Positions 23,731 to 35,237 are shown, numbered from the stretch's first letter. The stretch: 64,000 nucleotides of DNA from Apodemus sylvaticus (GCF_947179515.1 NC_067490.1:29570327-29634326); one strand, 5' to 3'. The notes: generated from the sequence alone by a model not told the origin. Numbers and translations are program-made.

Positions 23731-23973
23731 CCTGTTGGTAAAGAGGGTGTCTCTTTTGATCATAATGACTTCATAGGAGTAAAAAGTACTAGGAGAAGTT
23801 GAGAATCCCAAGTCACTCTTTTTACATAAGCACTGTCTAGAGCAGTGCTGAGTGGACACTCTATTTTATTACACTCTACTAGCTTTAATCAGGTTTAGAA
23901 CTGCAGAGAATGTTGAAAACATTCTCTGCGGTTAATTTTGCCTAAGATGGTATGTAACATAACAACCTCATCA

Positions 23974-23987
23974 TCAAAGACAGTCTT
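23974..23987 (+). repeat. Target-site duplication of the 24-25 kb L1
   Basis: tcaaagacagtctt matches tcaaagaaagtctt at 25493-25506 with one mismatch. Confidence 0.8.
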
Positions 23988-25492
23988 TTTTTTTCTTTTT
24001 TATTAGATATATGCTTTATTTATTTTTTTAATTTGATAGTTTTTTTCAATTTATTGATATATTTATTTACATTTCAAATGATTTCCCCTTTTCTGGACCC
24101 CCACTCCCCGAAAGTCCCATCAGTCCCCTTCCCTCCCCCTGTTTTCCCACCCACCCCTTCCCACTTCCCTGTTCTGGTTTTGCCGAATACTGCTTCACTG
24201 AGTCTTTCCAGAACCAGGGGCCACTCCTCCATTCTTCTTGTACCTCATTTGATGTGTAGATTATGTTTTGGGTAGTCCAGTTTTCTAGGTTAATATCCAC
24301 TTATTAGTGAGTGCATACCATGATTCATCTTTTGAGTCTGGGTTACCTCACTTAGTATGATGTTCTCTAGCTCCATCCATTTGCCTAAGAATTTCATGAA
24401 TTCATTGTTTCTAATGGCTGAATAGTACTCCATTGTGTATATATACCACATTTTTTGCATCCACTCTTCTGTTGAGGGATACCTGAGTTCTTTCCAACTT
24501 CTGGCAATTATAAATAGGGCTGCTATGAACATAGTAGAACATGTATCCTTATTACATGCTGGGGAATATTTTGGGTATATGCCCAGGAGTGGTATAGCAG
24601 GATCTTCTGGAAGTGAGGTGCCCAGTTTTCGGAGGAACCATCAGACTGATTTCCAGAGTGGTTGTACCAATTTGCAACCCCACCAGCAATGGAGGAGTGT
24701 TCCTCTTTCTCCACATCCTCGCCAACACCTGCTGTCTCCTGAATTTTTAATCTTAGCCATTCTGACTGGTGTAAGGTGAAATCTCAGGGTTGTTTTGATT
24801 TGCATTTCCCTAATGACTAATGAAGTTGAGCATTTTTTAAGATGTTTCTCCACCATCCGAAGTTCTTCAGGTGAGAATTCTTTAACTCTGTACCCCATTT
24901 TTTAATAGGGTTGTTTGGTTTTCTGGAGTCTAACTTCTTGAGTTCTTTATATATATTGGATATTAGCCCTCTATCTGATGTAGGATTGGTGAAGATCTTT
25001 TCCCAATTTGTTGGTTGCCGATTTGTCCTTTTGATGGTGTCCTTTGCCTTACAGAAACTTTGATCTTAGAGCATACACTATTGGTGTTCTGTTCAGAAAC
25101 TTTCTCCCTGTACCGATGTCCTCAACGGTATTCCCCAGTTTCTTTTCTATTAGCTTCAGAGTGTCTGGCTTTATGTGGAGGTCCTTGATCCATTTGGATT
25201 TGAGCTTAGTACAAGGAGACAAGGATGGATCAATTCGCATTCTTCTGCATGCTGACCTCCAGTTGAACCAGCACCATTTGTTGAAAAGGCTATCTTTTTT
25301 TCATTGGATGTTTTTAGCCCCTTTGTCAAGGATCAAGTGGCCATAGGTGTGTGGGTTCATTTCTGGATCTTCAATCCTGTTCCATTGATCTGCCTGCCTG
25401 TCACTGTACCAATACCATGCAATTTTTAACACTATTGCTCTGTAGTATTGCTTGAGGTCAGGGATCCTGATTCCCCCAGAATTTCTTTTGTT
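23988..25492 (-). mobile_element. 5'-truncated L1, minus strand
   Basis: On the minus strand the element runs from the ORF2 C-terminal third at 25492 down to the 3' UTR and A-tract. It is flanked by a 14-bp duplication. ORF2 is broken by a net deletion of about 32 bp near 25064, compared with the L1 at 51.8 kb, and by further frame changes. The C-x3-C-x7-H-x4-C region is still visible (near 24700). The 3' end is unusual: an older L1-type terminus (tattagatatatgcttt, 24001-24020) lies between the duplication and this element's own tail. Confidence 0.88.
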
Positions 25493-25529
25493 TCAAAGAA
25501 AGTCTTATAGTTCTTTCTCCTCCAGGCTT

Positions 25530-25595
25530 CAACAGTAAGATGTGGCTCAGCTGGTAGAGTGCTCAACAAACACACATGAATGTGGCAGTTTCTAC
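25530..25595 (+). mobile_element. ID-like SINE fragment
   Basis: The words gatgtggctcagctggtaga and gtgctcaa resemble the tRNA-Ala-derived ID head. The remainder is diverged. Confidence 0.4.
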
Positions 25596-25599
25596 AACT

Positions 25600-26085
25600 A
25601 CCACAGCCAGCAGAGTAATGGTCCAAGATCATTTGGTTCAACACAACACGATTAAGTAGCCAGAGATGGATCAAACTTCAGGAGTCTAACCCCCAACTAG
25701 TTTATTTCAGACAAATTTAAGCACAGCACAATTTGGTGAACATTTTCCTGGTTGGAATCACCTCAGTCCTGTATGCACAATAAAGCTTATGACTATGTCA
25801 AAAATCTTTGTAAAGGACCTGTGTAAGGATGAATTCTAGGTATTCATAAGGCTACAATAATGGTCTAGAGAAGGATGCACTGTGGTTTTGGCGACACAGA
25901 TAGTATAAAGGTCACCAGATTAGAATGGATGTCTGCTGGCTTTCTAGGCAGAGATCAGATCAGGTACCTCTCCCTTTGAGGGGATAACCCTGTGTATTTG
26001 GACTTCTTGGTTCCCCTCCTTCTTATCTGTGAGCACAGGGACCCTGTACCTCCTAACGTTACGCCATAGATTAGATCCACAATCT
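25600..26085. other. Gene-free sequence
   Basis: No feature is recognised. Confidence 0.35.
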
Positions 26086-26089
26086 TTTA

Positions 26090-26210
26090 TAAACTGAGTA
26101 CAATGTAGTTCAAGTGGTAGAAACAGGAGGATCAAGAAGGGCATTCACCATTAGGGGGCGGTGTGGGCAACATGAGACCTCATGTCAACAAAATGAAAGA
26201 CTAAGAGGAA
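26090..26210 (+). mobile_element. B1-like SINE fragment
   Basis: The words gaaacaggaggatcaagaag and gcaacatgagacctcatgtc resemble a worn B1 right part. Confidence 0.4.
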
Positions 26211-26970
26211 GGAAAGATGAGCTGTAAGGAAAGTGTATTTCAAAGTCATGCTAATTCTAAGTACTCATCACTGAATTGAAATGTTGAGGGAGGTATCTTT
26301 TCTTCTAGATCATTTCAAGTCAGGAACTGAAATGCATTTGAGAGATGTTGAAAGGGAAAGGAGTCCTTGCTATGCATGGTTTTCCATTGTAAAGGCTCAG
26401 AGAGAAAAGGAAGGGCTGTGGGGAAGTGAGCAGAGTGATTCCTGCAGAACCAATGTCTGCACTGCACATACCATACAGAGACTAATTCTTATCGACTCCA
26501 AGACGGTTGGTAAAGAAAGCAGATGACCTCACTCCCAGTCCTAAGAAAGAATGATCTGCCTAGTTTCTGTTTTTCACTGGGTTACATACAAGAGGTTTCC
26601 ATGGTTCAGGCATCCTTGCTGCAAACACGGCGGAAATCTCACAGTAAGAATAGAGACTGCACAAAGGCAGAGGGCTTCATGCTGTGTGCAACCCAGGATC
26701 TGCTCCAATAGGGACGGTAGCAAGAGGGGAAAAGAACTAACAAGAACTTGAATCCAGTTGTGTTCTATGTGAAATTTCACCAGCCATCTAAAGCATCTAC
26801 AGAATATCTCCATTCACTGAAAGCAAAGATGAGAGCATTTCAAAGAATGCTGGTCATAGGAAAGAAATGTAAATAAAATGACCAAGCCACAGACCAGAGA
26901 ATGAAACAACTGTTGAAAATTTTAATAACATTTGTCCATTTTCATTTTGTGTAATTTTTTTAGTTTGCAA
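26211..26970. other. Gene-free sequence
   Basis: Short open frames (for example 26281-26526) have no recognisable family and no splice context. Nothing is called. Confidence 0.35.
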
Positions 26971-26975
26971 GTTTG

Positions 26976-27021
26976 CATGTACATGTGTGTGTGGGTGCAT
27001 GTGTGGGTGCATGTGTGTGTG
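26976..27021. repeat. (TG)n with GTGCATG units
   Basis: Imperfect TG repeats contain interspersed gtgcatgtgtg units. Confidence 0.8.
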
Positions 27022-27059
27022 ATAAATGGTTGAATTTATATGTATGTGCATCAGAGTAT

Positions 27060-27225
27060 GTCTTAAAGAGACAGGGAAGTGGAAGCAGAAGGATTCCTAC
27101 AACTTGCTGGCCAGCCAGTCTGTCCTAGATGATGAACTCCAGTTTCCACGAAAGACTCTGTGTCAGAAACTAAGGTGGAGAATCAATTGAGGATAATGTA
27201 CACACACATTAAACAATAAATAAAT
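27060..27225 (+). mobile_element. B4/B1-type SINE fragment
   Basis: The words ggaagcagaaggattcc, ccagccagtctgtccta and a CA-bearing tail resemble the B1-like part of B4. Confidence 0.45.
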
Positions 27226-27639
27226 GTATCAGTCATATCAAAAATATTCTTTATGGAAATTATTTCATGCTGGGATTGCCTTTGCAAGTCAGTTTTCTTT
27301 CTCATTCGACTTGCACTTCCTCGTGTCTTTCTTAACATGACCTTGACCTTTTTGAAGACTGCAGGCCAACTGTAAAGTGTTCCTTAACGTGAGTGTGAGC
27401 TGTGTCCTTAGCTGTGTTTATAGCATGTGCTTTAGACAGGAAGTGTGCATCCTTTGCCCATCACATAAGGAGGCCTGGGCTGGCACCACTGATAGCAGCA
27501 TTTACTATGAACTCTCACATAAGGAGGTTTCTCTGCTACAGTGTAACAAATTTTGCTTTTTTCAAGTCATTTGTAATCTCTAGAGACACCTTGAGCTAAT
27601 GTTATATACTGCGCATTTAGAAATGACTTCCTAGTTCCT

Positions 27640-27760
27640 GGCTAAGTGATCCACACCAATGAACTCAGCCCTTAGACAGCCAAGGCAGGGAGATGGTGAC
27701 ATTAAGACTATCCTGGAATACATTATGAAATTCTATCTCCAAAACAAATAAAGACTTTCT
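27640..27760 (+). mobile_element. B1 SINE, strongly degraded
   Basis: The words gccaaggcagggagat, tatcctggaatac and ctatctccaaaacaaa follow B1 order. Confidence 0.5.
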
Positions 27761-27769
27761 CTCAATAGT

Positions 27770-28685
27770 TTTAGTTTGATGAAACTTATTTCATATAACT
27801 ATTGAATGTTAGCACAGCAGGATTGTTTCTTTAAGTGAAGAAATATGTAACCTGTTTCCTTTCCAGAAAGCTGTTGGTAAACCTGCATTATAGCCTGGTG
27901 AACTTTGGACTATCTGTATAGCAAGACACTTCACCTCTTGACCCATACCACACGCTTGTTTTTCTCAGTCAGTCCATAGAACTCATATTTATGGTGGGCG
28001 TTGCGTGTACTTTACAAAGAGTTCATATGTAATCACATCCAATCTTTACTTAGGTTACGTTGATCCTTCAAAAGATCTATGTATGCTTTATTGTGCACAT
28101 TGGATTAAGTTAATTATCACCAGAAAGTTTTCTCCAATTCTTAAATATCCCTAAAATAAACTACTTGGAGTCTGACTCCAGAATTTGAACCAACACTCAC
28201 TATTTTTACTCCAACTGCCTTGTCTCCCATGGACTGTCACCTTGCTGCAGTGGAGGTTACAGATACCCCTGTATATAGCCTGAGTGTTCGTATTTGTCTA
28301 CAGGATATATCCCTAGAAAATAACTAGGCAGTATTTCTGGTCAAGAAATACTTATAAGACTCTAGAGTTCTTATAAGAAAAGTTATACTTACAGGCAAGA
28401 TGAACCCCAAAACAACTGCACATGGTTGGAAGTTTTTGGATCTCAGACATCAAAACAAAAGAAAGAAATGGCAGCTCAAGTATCAGAGTAGCCTTATTGA
28501 GATGGAAATTTCACAAGTGGACATGATGGGGGACAAATGCTAGCCAACCCAAGGGAATGTGGGTTCTAATCAGGAAGCCATTACTCTTGGTTAATTAGCA
28601 TCCTTGGCTTGAGACATGGTGTTCTATGGGTAGAGCAATGGCTCTGGAGTAGCACGCAGTAGGAAAAGCTCTCAATGATACCATT
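27770..28685. other. Gene-free sequence
   Basis: No gene or defined element is seen. Confidence 0.3.
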
Positions 28686-28689
28686 GAAA

Positions 28690-29045
28690 AAATATTTGCT
28701 GGATGATAAAGTGATAGCTTGGTTGGTAAAAATACTTGGTGTACAAACAAAAGGACCTGAGTTTGTTTCCCAGAACCCATTCAAAGAAAACAAAACTCAG
28801 GTGTGGTAGTGTGTGCTTGTAATCCCAGAGCTAGGAAAGTGGACACAGGATGATTCTTTGAACTTGCTGGTCAAAATTCCCTACTCAATGAGCTCCAGGC
28901 CAATGAGTGTCCCTGTCCCAAATCCCAAGGTGAACAGAGATGAAGGAAGACTCTCTGGGTTGTTCAATGACTTCCACCTTCACACAAGTACACGTACACA
29001 CACACACACACACACACACATACACACACACACACACACATTCGC
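28690..29045 (+). mobile_element. B4A/ID_B1-type SINE ending in (CA)n
   Basis: An ID-like head (agcttggttggtaaaaatac), a B1-like middle (ggtgtggtagtgtgtgctt, aatcccagag) and a (CA)n tail (28995-29040) give the composite B4 order. Confidence 0.6.
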
Positions 29046-29790
29046 CTGTGCGCCCATGCACACAAATGTACATATGTGGACTGCATACAAAACATGTTTG
29101 TACATGCTAAAATGTTCATGTATTCATTTATTGTTTTCTGAGATAGCAGATACAAATTCTTCTTAACATTCATGAGCAAAATAGAAGATGCACCCAAAAG
29201 CCAAAAGTGTTAGCATTAGGGATGGTATCTTTAAAGTGTATCTCGACCTCTTCCACCTCTAGATGTAAACTCTCTAGGTGTTCATAGTTTTATGCTTCCT
29301 AAAGTGGCCCTCTCTTATCACTGGCCTACATGCTCAGCCCTTCTTGGAAAGCTGTTGAGGGATATGAGCAGCATTCTACCGAGTCATATCATAATGTCAC
29401 AAAAATGTGTATCTTTACATACAGTTATTAAAATGGTCTCCTATATTTCAAACTAAAGGAAAAATTAAGGCAATAGCCATAATAAAAATCATGACCATTT
29501 ATATAAGGGTCCAAGGAACTCCAGAGCACTCTCAAACTTGAACTCATGCTGCAAGTAAGGAACTATGGAATACCCAGAGTGATGTCTCTTGTGGTGTGAT
29601 AATGTATAAATGTAAAACAAATAGCTGCAGCTGGAAGTACTTAAAACTTTTATGTTTTTCCTGGCAAGATTTTGCTTTCTTTCTCTCAAATTCAACTGCA
29701 AAACATTTCCTTTAATCACTGAATTATTGGCCAGTCCATGAATTTCACAACTTTAATGCCCCATTCCAAATATCTGAGCATTTAAAGGAT
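29046..29790. other. Gene-free sequence
   Basis: AT-rich, with no feature recognised. Confidence 0.3.
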
Positions 29791-29794
29791 CTAA

Positions 29795-30087
29795 AAGGAC
29801 TGGAGAGATAACTCATAAGCAAAGTGTTTGCCACTCACATGTGAGAACTTGAGTTTGGATGCCTGGAGATCATGGAAAGTTAGAACTGTAGTCTTCTTCA
29901 TTTGCAGTCCCAGTACATACCTATGTAAATATGGGAGTTGAGACAGGAGAATTCCTGAAAGCTTTCAGGCCAGTTAGCCTGATGTATACAGCAGTAAACA
30001 GAAAGGCATTATCTCTGACAGAAAGTTTTGATATCCAAGTTTGTCTTCTGACCTCCACCTGCACGGTGTGGTATGCAGGTACTCAAG

Positions 30088-30121
<34 letters not shown>
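29795..30121 (+). mobile_element. B4A-type SINE ending in (CA)n
   Basis: The head aaggactggagagataactc, a B1-like middle and the (CA)n at 30090-30121 give the same order as the copy at 28.7 kb. Confidence 0.6.
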
Positions 30122-30122
<1 letters not shown>

Positions 30123-30125
30123 CAC

Positions 30126-30232
30126 AGAGGCAGAGGAAAAAAGAGACAAAGTAAGACAGAGAGGAGCAGAAAGAGAGAGAGGAACAGAGACAGAGACAGA
30201 GAGACAGAGACAGAGAAAGAGGGAATTTTTAA
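30126..30232. repeat. GA-rich (GAGACA)n tract
   Basis: This purine-rich simple repeat directly follows a (CA)n tail. Confidence 0.85.
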
Positions 30233-30234
30233 AA

Positions 30235-30690
30235 GGCAAAAAAGCCCAAATTTTCCTGTTTTTAGATCTTTAGTACTTATCTGAGGCAGAACTCTTACTT
30301 TGGGGGCTGCTAGTTGCACCACTGTGGACTTGAGAATATAAGGTCTGCAAAAATACTTATTTAATTTTTATTGTTTTCTGTGTTTGCTTGCTAAAAGGTA
30401 TTCTAAAATATCTATACATGGACCAAGCCAGTAAGGATCCCAGCACTGGAAGGAGAAAATGAACACAGGTTCCCACCACTAATCAAGAAACTATTTTCAA
30501 CTAGGAGCTGCTTGCCAAGGAAATATCTTCTCCAGTGGAGTCTCCCTAAATATATTAATACACTACATGCCAAGCAGTAGATGGTCAATGCAAAATGAAT
30601 TCAATGGTATTTTTGTAGACTTGTGGTCTTAAACTGCTTTGTTTGGGCATTTTTTCCTTTTATTGATCATTTGATTGTATAGTTTGCCTT
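30235..30690. other. Gene-free sequence
   Basis: Nothing is recognised. Confidence 0.3.
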
Positions 30691-30696
30691 CTGCGT

Positions 30697-30733
30697 TTGG
30701 TGTGTATGTGTGTGTGTGCGTGCGTGTGTGTGC

Positions 30734-30765
<32 letters not shown>

Positions 30766-30930
30766 CTGTGTCTGTGTGTGTGTGTGTGTCTGTGTCTGTG
30801 TGTCTGTGTGTGTCTGTCTGCCTGCCTGCCCGTTTGTCCGCCCGTTTGTCCATCTGTCCGTCTGTCTGCCTGTCTGCCTGTCTGCCTGTCTGCCTGTCTG
30901 CCTGTCTGCCTGTCTGCCTGTCTGTCTGGT
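30697..30930. repeat. Compound (TG)n-(TGTC)n-(TGCCTGTC)n microsatellite
   Basis: The roughly 230-bp tract changes unit from left to right: GT/GCGT, then GTGTCT, then TGCC/CGTTTGTC, then CTGCCTGT. It has no coding value, although it is open in several frames. Confidence 0.95.
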
Positions 30931-30934
30931 GAAT

Positions 30935-31395
30935 GATGAAGATGTGAGGAGGATTTAGGAGGAGTTGGGGAAAGGGAAAAGCATGATTTCAATATATTTT
31001 AAGAAAAAATGTTTTTTCAGTTAAACAATATATGCATGTGTGTGGTATACTTTGACAGCAACTTTCTAGATTGAAATTTAGCATCCAAGTATGTAAGGGC
31101 AGGTATTTCTACCACAAAATAACACAGGAAAAATTGACTCAGTAATTCCAAAACAACCAGGCAGGTAAAAATGATTAGATATATATATTTTTGTTTTATT
31201 TTCTAGTTTTCTGTAGTACTTACTACATGTCAGTCATTGCTCTACATACTTTGTGACATTTATGCCAATCTTCTCGCCATTCTGTACAAAGTTCTTACAA
31301 CTAAGGAAATTCTTTCTTACTCTTTGTGCAACCCAGAGCCAGGTTGCCTGGTGTGCTTTACCTGAACCTGACTTTCAAAAAGTCCACCAGAAATA
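30935..31395. other. Gene-free sequence
   Basis: No feature is recognised. Confidence 0.3.
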
Positions 31396-31397
31396 TT

Positions 31398-31520
31398 ATA
31401 TACAACTAACATGTATATATGTATTTATATGTATATGTATGTGCATGTATATGTATGTGGATGGATATGGATGGATATTTGTGTATATGTATGAATATAT
31501 GTACATATATGTATATAACT
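31398..31520. repeat. (TATG)n-like microsatellite
   Basis: It consists of imperfect ATGTAT and GGATGGAT units. Confidence 0.8.
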
Positions 31521-31627
31521 AAAGGAAAAACATTTTTCAGGCTCACGTGGATACCATATTTCTAAAATAAGTCATCACTAGAATTAAAAAAAAAAAATCC
31601 TGAAAGTGTGTTAAAATGTCCAATTAA

Positions 31628-31865
31628 AGGGCCAGGAACACGGCTCCGTGGTTAAATGTGCTTCCTCCTCTTGCAGAAGACCAGCATTCAGTTGCCAGCA
31701 TCCACATCTGGAACCTCACAGTCACCTATAACTCTAGCTCCAGGGTATGCAGCACACTTTTCCACATCTCTGGGCACAAGAACTTGTGAGCACACACACA
31801 GAGATGTGAATACATATGTAAGTAAAAATAATAAAAGTCTTAATAAAGTAAAACAAAATCCTCAG
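31628..31865 (+). mobile_element. B3 SINE
   Basis: A B2/B3-like head (gggccaggaacacggctcc), ccagcatccacatctgg, the B3-type middle ataactctagctccaggg and a cacacacagagatg end are in B3 order. Confidence 0.7.
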
Positions 31866-32097
31866 TGATTTAAAAAAGCAAGAACTCAAACGTTCAAAAG
31901 GCGCAAGCAAAATTGACACTTAAATCAATAAAACTTTTCTTCTATAATTTTTTAATTTCTTTACTTACAGATGAATGTTCCCCTTTGTTTTCTATTTCAA
32001 TTACCTTTGAACTCCCATACATACAGTAGGATTGACGATTATGCTTTTCCATAAAAGAGTTGTTAAACATGAAGGTAATTTCAGCACACTAGTTTTT

Positions 32098-32281
32098 TTT
32101 TTTTTTTAAAGATTTATTGTTATTGTAAGTACAACTGTAGCTGTCTTCAGACACACCAGAAGAGGGTGTCAGATCTCATTACAGATGGTTGTGAGCCACC
32201 ATGTGGGTCGCTGGGATTTGAACTCAGGACCTCCAGAAAGGCAGTGGGTGCTCTTAACCACTGAGCCATCTTGCCAGCCCC
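32098..32281 (-). mobile_element. B2 SINE, minus strand
   Basis: Plus-strand words agctgtcttcagacacacc, gttgtgagccaccatgtggg and tgagccatcttgccagccc, after a T-run, are the reverse complement of B2. Confidence 0.92.
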
Positions 32282-32284
32282 TGT

Positions 32285-33225
32285 TTTTTTACTTTTAATT
32301 TAACCTCTAATTTACTACTTGGTGGCCTATCACCCTTGAATGAAAAAGACAAATCAGATCTTAAATGTGCTTTCCAACAAAAGTTTTTCTTTTGCTCTTA
32401 AGTCATCAAGACTTCAACTTAAAGATTTGGGCTTTTTCTAGTACATAATGTATATGCATTGCAATATAAATTATCAACAATTGCTGCTCTGGATTTTTAA
32501 ACTCATGTATTTGATTTTGAAGTGATTTGTAAATACAAATACTCTAACATAACTGCTACCAACTCTTCCCACACAAAGCATAGTTTGAATCCACAAAATC
32601 TTAGCTAAATGTTCTAGAGAGACTGTCAGGCAGTGATTCATCGGAGAAGAGAAGCTTCTGTTTGTTGCCAGGGTGCTTTGACACACCTTGGCAGCAATTT
32701 GAGAGCTTACCAGGAAAGAAAAGAATGAGCCCTGTAGCAAATGCTGTGCCTAACATTGTTCAAGGCACAGTTCTGCTGTGGCCATGGTGACGTGAGAATA
32801 AATGCTTCCAAGGCATATCCATAAGGGGAACTTTGTAAGAACCAGACAGGTTCTTCCATGATGTTCGGTGAACAATGAAATCTTCCCAAGAGACTGATCA
32901 GAAAATGGGGTTTTCTTCTGTGTTGTGATAGCCACCTCCATGTTTATATAATTGCATGGTCTCAAAAAACAGCAATCATTTCTGTAACTTTTAATCATTC
33001 TTCCCAAGTATCCAACACCTAAGTGGACTTCTTTGTGATATAGCTAGCAATATTTGTGGTAATTTGTCTTTGGCATGACAGTCATAATGTTCATTAACTA
33101 GTCCACAGGAAATGAAATTAAATCTATTGAAATGAATGGAAAAATACATTAACTATTACATCAGACTTCATTATATATAACTTCGCAAAAATGCCAGTGT
33201 TTCCTCTAAGTTGTACACACACAGA
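32285..33225. other. Gene-free sequence
   Basis: No gene or repeat is confidently seen. Minus-strand open frames at 32474-33007 have no recognisable family. Confidence 0.3.
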
Positions 33226-33391
33226 AAGGGAGGGTAGCGAGAGGGAGAGGGAGAGGGAGGAGGAGAGGGAGAGGGAGAGGGAGAGGGAAAGGGAGAGGGA
33301 GAGGAAGAGGGAGAGGGAGAGGGACAGGGGAGGGGAAGGGGAGGGAGAAGGGGAGGAGGAGGGGGAGGGGGAGGGGGAGGGGGAGGGAGAT
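33226..33391. repeat. (GGGAGA)n polypurine tract
   Basis: About 165 bp is almost pure purine on +. The units drift from GGGAGA to GGAGGGGGA. Confidence 0.95.
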
Positions 33392-33480
33392 GTTTGAGAA
33401 TAGCCATATAAACAGGCCCATTCAGGTTAGCTCCACCAGGACAGAAAATTATGTCTGCTTTGCTTATTGCTGGACCATGA

Positions 33481-33605
33481 GCTTAAAGCACAGGATCTAG
33501 AACTTGAAAAGAACCAACGGGCTTTTGTGGAGAGACTGCACCAAAAGAGAGTGGCTATGGGTTTATTGGGACCTAAGCTAGATGATTACCAGTGTGAACA
33601 GCGAG
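33481..33605 (+). other. Open stretch with splice-donor-like end, unidentified
   Basis: The frame reads as a charged, helix-prone peptide (ELEKNQRAFVERLHQKR, then MGLLGPKLDDYQCEQR) and ends at AG followed by gtatgagg, a near-consensus donor. A pyrimidine-leaning stretch with possible AG acceptors lies just upstream (33451-33480). Open sequence extends left only to a TAG at 33428. Beyond the donor the reading loses coding character. I do not recognise the protein. It could be a lone exon, an exon relic or chance. Confidence 0.3.
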
Positions 33606-33743
33606 GTATGAGGTTTTGTGTCTTTTCAGTCTCCACATTTCAGTCACTTCACGATATGTCAAACAATCTTTATAACTTGCCTGTTTTGCTCACTGCAAAC
33701 ATTAATGCATTTTAAAGTAAGCAATGATAGGTTTCATTATGAA

Positions 33744-33746
<3 letters not shown>

Positions 33747-33776
<30 letters not shown>

Positions 33777-33795
33777 GATACACACACACACACAT
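33747..33795. repeat. (CA)n microsatellite
   Basis: The tract is CA dinucleotides with a single GATA interruption. Confidence 0.9.
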
Positions 33796-33797
33796 AT

Positions 33798-33910
33798 ATC
33801 AGTTATTTTTCTGTGACTGTGATTAAACAGCATGAACGTGGCAACTCATAGAAAAAGAAGAGTTTGTTTGAAATTATGGTTCCAGATGGGTAAGATTCCA
33901 TTATGACAGC
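33798..33910 (-). mobile_element. Type-B solo LTR, part 1 of a split copy
   Basis: The words tcagttatttttctgtgac, aacagcatgaac and attccattatgacagc match the outer part of the type-B LTRs. The inner part resumes at 34562 after an inserted block. Confidence 0.45.
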
Positions 33911-34297
33911 TCCTTTGCTCTCGGCTAGTACCCCAATCCTGATTAGTAATATCATTCTATCAATCTGGTTGACAACAGACTGTCATGTCGCATCTACCGT
34001 TAACTACAAATTCTCATCGACTCAGTGTATATAGGTCAAAAAGTAATTTACTTTAAATTAGATTTGCCCATTTGGATGATTTTGAAGGCAGTGGACATTT
34101 TTAACTGGTGAACTGAAACTGAGCATTGGATTTTGAACAGACCGCTATTTTACTGCTGCTGTTATTGATGTAGTAAGCTGGATGCCAAGGGTCCAACTGG
34201 AACATTGATCAAGAAGCAAAGTATAAATTTTCCCTTCAAAAGCATTAGTGAATAACACAGTAAACCAAGAAACTAAAGGTGGTTTTAATGATTGAAG
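33911..34297. other. Insert within the split LTR, unidentified
   Basis: This is non-LTR sequence between the two LTR parts, followed by the GGA tract. The same 8-mer, atgacagc, stands at both junctions (33903-33910 and 34562-34569), as a target-site duplication would. Confidence 0.35.
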
Positions 34298-34552
34298 AAC
34301 AGAAGGAGGAAGAGGAGGAGAAGGTGGAAAAGAAGAAGAGGAGCAGAGGAGAAGGAAGAGGAAGAGGAGGAGGAAGAGGAGGAGAAGGTGGAAAAGAAGA
34401 GGAGCAGAGGAGAAGGAAGAGGAGGAGGAGGAAGAAGAGAAGGAAGAGGAGGAGGAGGAGGAGGAGGAAGAGGAGGAGGAAGAAGAGGAGGAGGTGGAGG
34501 AGGAGGAGGAGGACGAGGAGGAAGAGAAGGAGGTGGAGGAGGAGGAGGTCAT
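34298..34552. repeat. (GGA/GAA)n polypurine tract
   Basis: About 250 bp of nearly uninterrupted purines on + mixes GGA, GAA and GGAA units. It has triplex-forming potential. Arg/Glu-rich open frames across it are artefacts of the repeat. Confidence 0.95.
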
Positions 34553-34561
34553 TAGTGAATC

Positions 34562-34640
34562 ATGACAGCAGGCCGAAGGCATGGTGGCAGAAGCAGCTGG
34601 GAGTTCACAGTTTGAGCTGCAAACAGGAAATTGAGAGAAC
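34562..34640 (-). mobile_element. Type-B solo LTR, part 2 of a split copy
   Basis: The words catgacagcaggccgaagg, catggtggcagaagcagc and gctgggagttcacag match the middle of type-B LTRs. The end of the LTR follows the L1 at 35238. Confidence 0.5.
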
Positions 34641-34658
34641 TAGTAAAAAACAGTATGA

Positions 34659-34667
34659 GTCTCTCTC

Positions 34668-34716
<49 letters not shown>

Positions 34717-34741
34717 GTCTCTCTCTCTCTCTCTCTCTTTC
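34659..34741. repeat. (TC)n microsatellite
   Basis: The tract is TC dinucleotides with GTC and TTTC interruptions. It abuts the tail of a minus-strand L1. Confidence 0.95.
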
Positions 34742-34743
34742 TG

Positions 34744-35230
34744 ATTTTTTTCTTTTATTGAATATTTTCTTTATTTACATTTCAAATGTTATCCCCTTTC
34801 CAAGTCTACCCTCTGGAAAACCCCTATCCCATCCTCCGCCCCACCCCCTTTATGAAGGTGCTCCCTCTACCCACCCACATACTCCCTGCCTTCCAACCCT
34901 AGCAGTTCTCTACACTGGGGCATCAAATCCCCTCAGGCCCAAGGGCCGATTCTTCCACTAATGTCCAACATATGCCACCAGATCCATGGGTCCCTCCATG
35001 TGTACTCTTTAGTTGGTGGTCCAGTCCCAGGGAGCTGGGGGGGGCGGGTCTGGCCGGCTGACACTATTCCTCCCCCACCCATGGGACTGCAAACCCCTCA
35101 GGTCCTTCAGTCTCTTCTCCAAGTCCTTCATCAGGGACTCTGTGCTCAGTCCAATGGTTGGTTGTGAGCCTCTGCCCCTGCATTTGTCAGGCTCTGGCAG
35201 AGCCTCTCAGGAGACAGTCATATCAGGCTT
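34744..35230 (-). mobile_element. L1 3' UTR fragment, older family
   Basis: A T-rich start is followed by atttacatttcaaatg, the C-rich complement of the G-rich 3' UTR, and ccaatggttggttgtgagcc-like sequence. This is the 3' end of an older rodent L1 that lacks ORF2. It sits inside an LTR. Confidence 0.75.
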
Positions 35231-35237
35231 TATTTCT

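Noticed and set aside
25530..25595. A tRNA gene
   Set aside because: Only the A-box-like head of an ID SINE is present, with no cloverleaf.
30675..30992. Cys/Val-rich and Thr/His-rich ORFs
   Set aside because: They are translations of the TG/TGTC microsatellite in several frames.
34279..34761. Arg/Glu-rich ORFs of up to 160 codons, and the Ser-rich ORF on the other strand
   Set aside because: They are translations of the GGA/GAA and TC repeats and have no coding signal.
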